Below, piece after piece: positions 1-4,762 of a stretch of DNA of 8,608 nucleotides. Positions within the stretch are counted from its first letter, which is position 1, and each line of letters opens with the position of its first letter. The position numbers and the translations under genes are program-made. The stretch comes from Verrucomicrobiota bacterium (GTDB lineage Bacteria > Verrucomicrobiota > Verrucomicrobiia > Opitutales > Seribacteraceae): NCBI GenBank assembly GCA_014382645.1, contig JACNJI010000260.1, forward strand, positions 1 through 8,608. The letters are read 5' to 3'. The notes beneath the pieces were generated by a model. That model did no database searches, was not told the DNA's origin, and was given only the letters and a program-made list of their open reading frames with translations.

Positions 1-134
1 CCCCGATAGACCGTTTCGGCAATAAGGATGAACTTATTGGAGCGACCTTACTTTTGGCCTCCGACAAGGCGGGCAGTTTCATAACCGGTCACGAGTTGAT
101 CGTTGACGGTGGATATTCCGCAATGACGATCTAG
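1..134 (+). CDS. Short-chain dehydrogenase/reductase (SDR), C-terminal end only
   Basis: The window opens inside a reading frame (codons from base 3) that runs 43 residues to a TAG at 132-134. The visible end contains [25 protein letters not shown] and [11 protein letters not shown], the standard C-terminal signature of classical SDR enzymes: the R-x-G-x-x-[DE]-E segment, the LASD-x-x-x-x-x-TG helix, and the VDGG strand that closes the Rossmann fold. These enzymes are soluble NAD(P)-dependent oxidoreductases. The ending DGGxSAMTI is, from memory, frequent in SDRs annotated as D-mannonate oxidoreductase or gluconate 5-dehydrogenase in Verrucomicrobia, but the catalytic Tyr-x-x-x-Lys and the cofactor-binding glycines lie outside the window, so the substrate cannot be assigned. 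The gene ends upstream of a convergent small gene and appears unrelated to the operon on the right. Confidence 0.9.
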   Translation, partial: PIDRFGNKDELIGATLLLASDKAGSFITGHELIVDGGYSAMTI

Positions 135-151
135 CCTACTAAAGTGGCCAT

Positions 152-183
152 AAAAAAGCCGCCGGCTTGCCCAAGCCGACGGC
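152..183 (-). terminator. Intrinsic terminator for the minus-strand small gene
   Basis: Bases 158-169 (GCCGCCGGCTTG) and 172-183 (CAAGCCGACGGC) form a 12-position stem. Read as minus-strand RNA, the single non-Watson-Crick position is a G-U wobble and the stem is followed by six U (A-run at 152-157). Read as plus-strand RNA, the same position is a C-A mismatch and no U-tract follows. Both points indicate a terminator acting on minus-strand transcription, that is, on the transcript of the gene at 409-618, giving it a 3' untranslated part of about 225-250 bases. Weak stopping of the SDR transcript in the other direction remains possible because the stem is GC-rich. Confidence 0.72.
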
Positions 184-325
184 TGATAGGATATGTCTCT
201 TGGTTTTTGCATGTGCCAACAATAGTTAGCACCGCATATTTCCGTACAAGAAAAAGGATGTACTCAAATAATTTCCAATTCAATGGATATTTTGTCTTCT
301 TTCACTTTCCACCACTACACAGCAT

Positions 326-351
326 AACCTAATGGGTTACATTAGGTTTTT
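326..351 (+). terminator. Candidate intrinsic terminator for the SDR transcript
   Basis: AACCTAATG (326-334) and CATTAGGTT (340-348) are a perfect 9-bp inverted repeat around a 5-base loop, and the T-run continues to 351, giving five T in all at 347-351. On the plus strand this has the form of a Rho-independent terminator, although only three of nine pairs are G-C so it would be weak. On the minus strand no T-run follows. It lies about 190 bases beyond the SDR stop codon and about 60 bases beyond the stop of the convergent gene. It could instead be a binding site or a 3'-end stabilising hairpin. Confidence 0.5.
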
Positions 352-408
352 CAGCTAAAACATCCCACGCACTCGTAAACCACTCATTACCTGAAAGTAA
401 TAAATACA

Positions 409-618
409 CTATTCTTCAGTTTGAACAAAAACGACAGCTTGCAACCAACGATCTTCTTCCTTGAGAGGAGATCCAAGGCACTGCCAACGTCCTGATGAAA
501 CATAAAGGTATCCCTCGGTATCTTTGTACTCGCGTTCAAGAAGTTCATTAACTTCAACACCTAAATCCTTTAAGGTTGCAGCACGGATAATCTTATATTT
601 TCGCTGAATCAATCTCAT
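409..618 (-). CDS. Small DUF1737-like domain protein
   Basis: From the ATG at 618 the frame encodes 69 residues ending in TAG at 409-411. The segment KYKIIRAATLKDLGVEVNEL near the N-terminus, a later WQCLGSP and then WLQAVV resemble the small DUF1737 family, whose members read YKVV…L…VNxLL…GW…GGP…QAMV. A feature unlike the usual short form is the roughly 15-residue stretch between VNELL and the WQCLGSP motif (contains YKDTEGYLYVSSGR). No signal peptide or membrane segment is seen in this version; it should be a soluble protein of unknown function. The open frame extends upstream to ATG codons at 678, 693 and 699, but the added residues (LYCLLWTTLCFLNQRC) fall before the domain and no clear ribosome binding site supports any of these starts, so the N-terminus is uncertain. 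The gene is convergent with the SDR gene and divergent from the MoxR operon. Confidence 0.7.
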   Translation of the reverse strand: MRLIQRKYKIIRAATLKDLGVEVNELLEREYKDTEGYLYVSSGRWQCLGSPLKEEDRWLQAVVFVQTEE

Positions 619-699
619 GATGCAACGTTGATTGAGAAAGCAAAGGGTAGTCCAGAGTAAACAGTAGAGCTGTCGCATAAAGACAGTTTTCATCGGCAT

Positions 700-714
700 T
701 GTACAGGAAGTACA
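700..714. repeat. Short inverted repeat TGTAC-N5-GTACA
   Basis: TGTAC at 700-704 and GTACA at 710-714 form a perfect 5-bp dyad around AGGAA. It sits in the divergent region between the DUF1737-like gene and the MoxR operon, directly next to the most upstream possible start of the former. The symmetry would suit a dimeric regulator, but a 5-bp dyad is expected by chance in a sequence of this length, so this is only a candidate operator. Confidence 0.25.
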
Positions 715-720
715 TTCAAC

Positions 721-750
721 CTACTAAATATATATTTTAGCTATTCTTTT
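721..750. promoter_or_regulatory. AT-rich core of the divergent promoter region
   Basis: This is the most AT-rich block before the operon, including the 12-bp palindrome AAATATATATTT (726-737). It is where promoters for both the minus-strand small gene and the plus-strand MoxR operon would be expected. A -10-like TAAAAT is present on the minus strand (739-734) and a weak TATTCT on the plus strand (742-747), but neither has a convincing -35 element at the usual distance. The region is called from position and composition, not from a clear consensus match. Confidence 0.3.
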
Positions 751-772
751 CGCGACTCCCGTCTTGCACTTC

Positions 773-790
773 CTTGAATTACCATTCAAG
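773..790. repeat. Inverted repeat in the MoxR-operon leader
   Basis: CTTGAAT (773-779) and ATTCAAG (784-790) form a perfect 7-bp stem with a 4-base loop (TACC), ending 13 bases before the ATG at 804. In the messenger it would place a small hairpin at or just upstream of where a Shine-Dalgarno sequence would normally be, and none is visible there. It could be a DNA operator or an RNA element that affects translation of the first gene. Confidence 0.45.
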
Positions 791-803
791 AACCTTAACC
801 ACT

Positions 804-1838
804 ATGGCTACTAAAACCACTACCAAAACCCCGAAGGAACTTTCCGGGGGCGACGTCAAAGCTATCGAGGAACTTCGCGCCTCCTACGACGACATCACCT
901 CGGAAGTGGGCAAAATCATCATCGGTCAGGATGCAGTCATCGAGCGAATGCTAACCTGTATGTTGTCGCGAGGTCATGCCTTGCTCATGGGCGTTCCGGG
1001 ATTGGCGAAAACTTTGCTGGTCAACTCTCTGGCTCAAACGACTTCACTTAGTTTCGGTCGTATCCAGTTCACTCCCGACTTGATGCCCTCGGATGTCACG
1101 GGAACCGAAATCCTCCAATCCACAGGAGAAGGGTTCGCACGCGAATTCGTTTTTGCCAAAGGGCCTCTCTTCGCAAATGTGATTCTGGCCGATGAAATCA
1201 ACCGAACTCCACCTAAGACGCAGTCGGCTCTATTGGAAGCAATGCAGGAAAAACGGGTAACTGTGGCCGGTAAGCACCATGTTTTGCCCGAACCGTTTTT
1301 CGTTTTGGCCACTCAAAACCCAATCGAACAGGAAGGCACCTATCCCTTGCCCGAGGCTCAACTCGATCGCTTCATGTTCCTCATCAAAGTGGAATATCCC
1401 TCTCGAGATGAGGAAATTCGAATATCCAAGGAAACGACGACGGGGGATATTCCGAAATTGAAAAAGGTAATTACGGGTAAGAAACTTCGCGAGTTCCAGG
1501 AATTGGTAGAGCGAGTCCCCGTGCCCGACCACGTGCATGAACTGGCGGTGGACTTGGTACGCAGAACTCGGCCGAACTCCGATGAATCTCCTACTTGGTT
1601 GCGTAGGTGGGTGCAGTGGGGAGCTGGCCCAAGAGCTGTACAATTTCTGATTCGCGGAGCCAAGGCTCGAGCCGTTTTACATGGGAATTACATGGCAAGC
1701 ACGGAAGATGTCGAAGCAGTGGCCGAACCCGTACTATTTCACCGCATTCTAACTAACTTTCATGCTCGTTCGGAAGGAATGACAAGTTCCGAGGTCGTGC
1801 AACGCCTCATCTCCGAAGCTCGTAAGGAGAAACGATGA
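804..1838 (+). CDS. MoxR-family AAA+ ATPase
   Basis: This 344-residue protein is a complete MoxR-type AAA+ ATPase (typical length 320-350), an ATP-driven chaperone-like enzyme acting with von Willebrand factor A (VWA) partners in the cytoplasm. Visible motifs in order are IIGQDAVIERML (about 39-50), Walker A GVPGLAKT (63-70), Walker B VILADE (126-131) followed by INRTPPKTQSALLEAMQE, sensor 1 ATQNP (169-173), PLPEAQLDRF (181-190) and the sensor-2 motif GAGPRA (273-278) in the C-terminal lid. All key residues are intact. I place the start at ATG 804; a TTG at 774 in the same frame would add ten residues that fall in the leader inverted repeat. No Shine-Dalgarno sequence precedes either. It is the first gene of the operon and overlaps the DUF58 gene by four bases, so the two products are probably made in a coupled fashion. 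Confidence 0.95.
   Translation: MATKTTTKTPKELSGGDVKAIEELRASYDDITSEVGKIIIGQDAVIERMLTCMLSRGHALLMGVPGLAKTLLVNSLAQTTSLSFGRIQFTPDLMPSDVTGTEILQSTGEGFAREFVFAKGPLFANVILADEINRTPPKTQSALLEAMQEKRVTVAGKHHVLPEPFFVLATQNPIEQEGTYPLPEAQLDRFMFLIKVEYPSRDEEIRISKETTTGDIPKLKKVITGKKLREFQELVERVPVPDHVHELAVDLVRRTRPNSDESPTWLRRWVQWGAGPRAVQFLIRGAKARAVLHGNYMASTEDVEAVAEPVLFHRILTNFHARSEGMTSSEVVQRLISEARKEKR
1824..1829 (+). promoter_or_regulatory. Ribosome binding site of the DUF58 gene
   Basis: AAGGAG lies five bases before the ATG at 1835, inside the last codons of the MoxR-type gene. It fixes the start of the DUF58 protein and is by far the clearest Shine-Dalgarno sequence in the window. Confidence 0.8.
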
Positions 1839-2743
1839 GTAGACGACGTAAGTCCTACCTCAAGTACTTGGATAAGGAGGCTATTTCACGCATCACCTCT
1901 GAACCCTTGCTCACACCATTTCCAATGGAAGGTAGCGTGTCCGGGCATCACAGAAGTCCCCACAAGGGTTCCAGCGTCGAATTTGCAGAATACCGAGAAT
2001 ACGTAGCCGGAGAAGATCCTCGTAGAATGGATTGGCGAGTGTATGCCCGTTCGGACCGATACTACCTCAAGGAATTCGAAGCCGAAACCAATCTACGCTG
2101 CTACCTTGCCCTAGATTGCAGTGGTTCCATGGGCTTTGGAGCGACAGAAAGTAAATTCGAATATGCTAAAAGGCTGGCCGCCACTTTCGCTTACTTAATT
2201 ATCGGACAAGGCGATGCCGCGGGTCTCTTGGCCATTCGAGACAAGAAATCGTTCGAACTACCGGCAAAACGCAACCCGGCTCAGGTTCAGGAAATGCTCG
2301 AGACTATGGGTCCCCTTAAACCCAAGGGGGCACCTTCTCTGGTAGATAGTCTGCATGATCTAGCGGAGAGAGTCCGACCTCGAGGAATGACGGTCGTGAT
2401 ATCGGATTTTCTTGATGACCCGAAAGACTTGATCGATGCCATACATCATTTACGCGACCGTCGGCACGACGTCGTTTTATTTCATCTCATCGACCCTCAA
2501 GAAGAGGATTTCCCCTTCGAACGCCCAACTCGCTTCGTTGACTTGGAGGGAGCCGGTTCGCTGATTACGGAACCTGCCGTAATCAGGGAGCAATACCTCG
2601 AGAGCATGAAAATCCATCTCGAATCTATTACTCAGGGATGCCTCGAATCCGAGGCTGATCATCGCATCATTCGCACTGACGTTCCCGTGGCCGAGGTACT
2701 GGATAAGTTTCTCGGCGAACGCGCTGCAGGCAAGGCCGCATGA
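1835..2743 (+). CDS. DUF58 domain protein with a VWA-type metal site
   Basis: This 302-residue protein belongs to the DUF58 family, the usual cytoplasmic partner of MoxR ATPases. The family signature EFAEYREYVAGEDPRRMDW is at about 49-67, followed by RSDRYYLKEFEAE. The VWA fold begins at LALDCSGSMG (91-100) with the metal-site motif DxSxS at 94-98, and continues with VVISDFLDDP (187-196) and the conserved late segment FPFERPTRFVDLEG (226-239). No membrane segment or signal peptide is seen, unlike DUF58 proteins with N-terminal helices. The position where VWA metal sites usually have Thr reads GAPSL (165-169), with Ser168. The start overlaps the previous stop as ATGA and is preceded by AAGGAG. 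A 54-base gap separates it from the next gene. A strong inverted repeat lies in its 3' part. Confidence 0.95.
   Translation: MSRRRKSYLKYLDKEAISRITSEPLLTPFPMEGSVSGHHRSPHKGSSVEFAEYREYVAGEDPRRMDWRVYARSDRYYLKEFEAETNLRCYLALDCSGSMGFGATESKFEYAKRLAATFAYLIIGQGDAAGLLAIRDKKSFELPAKRNPAQVQEMLETMGPLKPKGAPSLVDSLHDLAERVRPRGMTVVISDFLDDPKDLIDAIHHLRDRRHDVVLFHLIDPQEEDFPFERPTRFVDLEGAGSLITEPAVIREQYLESMKIHLESITQGCLESEADHRIIRTDVPVAEVLDKFLGERAAGKAA
2561..2586. repeat. Perfect 10-bp inverted repeat inside the DUF58 gene
   Basis: CTGATTACGG (2561-2570) and CCGTAATCAG (2577-2586) are exact reverse complements separated by six bases (AACCTG). They encode the end of the conserved DUF58 region (LITEPAVI) and would form a stable hairpin in the messenger about 160 bases before the stop codon. 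No T-run follows, so it is not an intrinsic terminator. It may be coincidence of codon choice, an RNA processing or stability element, or a binding site. Confidence 0.5.
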
Positions 2744-2797
2744 TCGATCCGGTTTGGTAGAAGCAAAGCCTGTTGAACATCAGTCGACATTAGGGAC
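2744..2797 (+). other. Short gap within the operon, no gene seen
   Basis: These 54 bases separate the DUF58 gene from the BatA-type gene and are the only real gap in the operon. I see no hairpin or promoter. AGGGA at 2792-2796 resembles a Shine-Dalgarno sequence but is only one base from the ATG at 2798, which is closer than usual. Confidence 0.5.
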
Positions 2798-4762
2798 ATG
2801 ACATTCCTTCAGCCTCTAGCACTGTACGGATTGCCCTTGGCGTTACTGCCGGTAATCATCCATCTGCTGAACCTGCTGCGCCACCGGTCGCAACCGTGGG
2901 CGGCCACTCGCTTCCTCTTACAGGCTAGACGAAGTTCCTCGAAACTTTCTCGTTTAAAACGGTGGCTGACTTTGTTACTCCGCGTATTAGCCTTGCTCGG
3001 CTTGATTTTTGCTCTGTCTCGACCGATGACGGGCGGAGATTCACTGTTTTCCTTTTCATCCGGAGCACCCGAGGCGATAGCCTTGATACTGGATCGTTCA
3101 GCGAGTATGGAAACGAAAACAGGAGAAGGGGCGGCAAGCAAACGGGAACTCGCCTTAAAAGCCCTTGAGAACTTTGCGAAACCTTGGACCGAAAGCAGAA
3201 TCATCTTGGTCGACAGCGCCTTGCGAGAACCTGTCATATTGTCCGATTTGTCCACCCTCGCTGATCCCGCCATGGAACGATACCTCGGGTCCACCGAAAC
3301 GGCAGCCGACATACCCGCCACCCTAGCAACCACTCTCGACTGGTTAGAGGAAAACGGCGTGGCCACTGCCGAAATAGTCATTGCTTCCGATATGCAGGAA
3401 AGCAACTGGAAACCAGAGGGGAGCGAAGATATTTTTCGACGGATCAAGAAAATTCTGGCGGTAAAGGAAGGTTCGTGGCGCACACGAATTCTCGCTCTAG
3501 AAGGTGAAGCTTCCACAAACTCTTCCCTACTCGGTGAAAACCTCTTGCGCCGCAGCGAAAAGCTCGACCTCCTCGCACATATTCAACGCCGGCCGATTGC
3601 CGATCTTCCCTTGCGAATCACGGCCAATCTAGACGGCGTGCAAAGTGAACTCACTGCCGAATTCAAGGGGGAGAGCTTTCTTTGGCGATCCTCCGTGCCT
3701 TTGCCGGAATCGAAAAACCAAGGATGGCTTTCCCTTAGTCTCCCCCCCGACCTGTGCCTCGGCGACAACTCTTGGTATTTCGCCTACGGCTCCGCAAATC
3801 GCCCACAAGCGGCGGTCAGGGCCGACCTACCCATGGCAGGACGCATCCTGCGGGCAGCGGCAGCCAACGAGAAAGGAATTCCGGCAGACGCCCTGCCGTC
3901 ATCCAACCTAAACAAGGAGGATCTCGCCGGCAGAACGCTGATCGTCCTTCAAGGAAATCCGCGGACTTCACAAGAAGCCGAACTTTTGAAATCCTTCGTC
4001 AATGAAGGGGGGACGCTACTATGCTTTCCTCCCAGTTCAAAAGAAGGTGCGGCAATTGACCCAATACGATGGCAACCAGCAGAAAGAGCACCTGACTCCG
4101 AGTCTTCGTTTCGCGTAAATTCTTGGAATGAAAACAGCGGCATTCTCGCCAATGCTTCCGATGGTACTCGCCTCCCCTTAACTGAACTTTCAACCGCCAC
4201 TCGCAGCATTCCCCTTGGTACCGAACCTTTGGCTTATTTCTCGGACGGGAAGCCCTTCTTGTCCCGCAAAATAATGGGCAAGGGAGCGATATATCTCTTT
4301 TCCACTTTACCCGTAGAAAAATGGTCCGGTTTGGACAACGGGCATATTCTTGTGCCGGCGATTCAACGCCTATTGGAAGAGACCACGGCAACGCACTCAC
4401 CGGCGCGTTCGCTGGCTTGCGGTTCTTCCGAATTTGCAGAAGCAAACGAAATCGAGTGCCTTGATTCACAGGAGAGAAAAAACCCAGCCTTGCATGCAGG
4501 AGTTTACCTTATCGACGGCAACGTGGCAGCCGTAAATCGCCCGCACGAGGAGGATTCGCCTTCACTCTTTCCCCAAAAGCAAGCTGTCGATTCTCTAGGC
4601 AATGATTTCGTAAGCTATCTTAAAACGGAAGCTTTGGGCAATCAGTCGTCTCGATCCGAGATATGGACCGTTTTCCTTTACCTCGTTCTCATTTTCCTAT
4701 TGGGCGAATCGCTCTTGGGATTACCCGGTTCCGTCAAAAAGATGAAAGACCTCCCATCTTGA
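2798..4762 (+). CDS. BatA-type membrane VWA protein with amidotransferase-like domain
   Basis: The 654-residue protein starts with the aerotolerance regulator (BatA) N-terminal module: a membrane helix at about 5-25 (LALYGLPLALLPVIIHLLN), a basic loop with PWAATRFL (34-40), and a second helix at about 55-75. The basic loop places the following domain in the periplasm. A VWA domain follows, with metal motif DRSAS (99-103) and IVIASDMQES (193-202). Residues about 235-330 look beta-rich. At 379-410 GRTLIVLQGNPRTSQEAELL and VNEGGTLLCFPP match the glutamine-amidotransferase-like fold seen in this protein type, with no catalytic Cys motif evident. A final helix at about 623-643 anchors the C-terminus. 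The start MTFLQPLAL fits family members closely. It is likely a membrane partner of the upstream MoxR/DUF58 pair; the name BatA reflects domain similarity, not demonstrated aerotolerance function. Confidence 0.92.
   Translation: MTFLQPLALYGLPLALLPVIIHLLNLLRHRSQPWAATRFLLQARRSSSKLSRLKRWLTLLLRVLALLGLIFALSRPMTGGDSLFSFSSGAPEAIALILDRSASMETKTGEGAASKRELALKALENFAKPWTESRIILVDSALREPVILSDLSTLADPAMERYLGSTETAADIPATLATTLDWLEENGVATAEIVIASDMQESNWKPEGSEDIFRRIKKILAVKEGSWRTRILALEGEASTNSSLLGENLLRRSEKLDLLAHIQRRPIADLPLRITANLDGVQSELTAEFKGESFLWRSSVPLPESKNQGWLSLSLPPDLCLGDNSWYFAYGSANRPQAAVRADLPMAGRILRAAAANEKGIPADALPSSNLNKEDLAGRTLIVLQGNPRTSQEAELLKSFVNEGGTLLCFPPSSKEGAAIDPIRWQPAERAPDSESSFRVNSWNENSGILANASDGTRLPLTELSTATRSIPLGTEPLAYFSDGKPFLSRKIMGKGAIYLFSTLPVEKWSGLDNGHILVPAIQRLLEETTATHSPARSLACGSSEFAEANEIECLDSQERKNPALHAGVYLIDGNVAAVNRPHEEDSPSLFPQKQAVDSLGNDFVSYLKTEALGNQSSRSEIWTVFLYLVLIFLLGESLLGLPGSVKKMKDLPS

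Larger units (their letters stand above)
135..408. other. Convergent intergenic region, no gene seen
   Basis: This 274-base stretch lies between the stop of the SDR gene on the plus strand and the stop of the DUF1737-like gene on the minus strand. It is visibly richer in A and T than the coding regions, especially 184-325. The only structures I can support are the two hairpins listed separately. The one open frame on the plus strand (144-332) reads straight through both hairpins, has a low-complexity aromatic tail and no recognisable domain, so I treat it as non-coding. Confidence 0.6.

Noticed and set aside
144..332. Plus-strand open frame of 62 codons between the SDR gene and the small minus-strand gene
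   Set aside because: It runs through both hairpins, has no recognisable domain, and its downstream ATG (258) has no properly spaced ribosome binding site.
326..348. Inverted repeat considered as an integron attC or transposon end
   Set aside because: It lacks the RYYYAAC/GTTRRRY core arrangement of attC sites, and no integrase, cassette or transposase lies nearby; the following T-run fits a terminator better.
774..803. TTG at 774 as the start of the MoxR-type ATPase
   Set aside because: The ten added residues come from the leader inverted repeat, are not family-like, and the start lacks a ribosome binding site; ATG 804 fits the usual family N-terminus.
2312..2329. CCCCTT/AAGGGG hairpin in the DUF58 gene
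   Set aside because: A 6-bp stem is at chance level in a window of this size and it overlaps conserved coding sequence.
2809..3516. Long minus-strand open frame opposite the BatA-type gene
   Set aside because: The plus strand encodes a clear membrane VWA protein here; the minus-strand product is Ser/Arg-rich without domains, typical of an antisense shadow.
3742..3748. Run of seven C in the BatA-type gene, possible slippage site
   Set aside because: It simply encodes Leu-Pro-Pro, the frame continues normally, and no alternative product is apparent.
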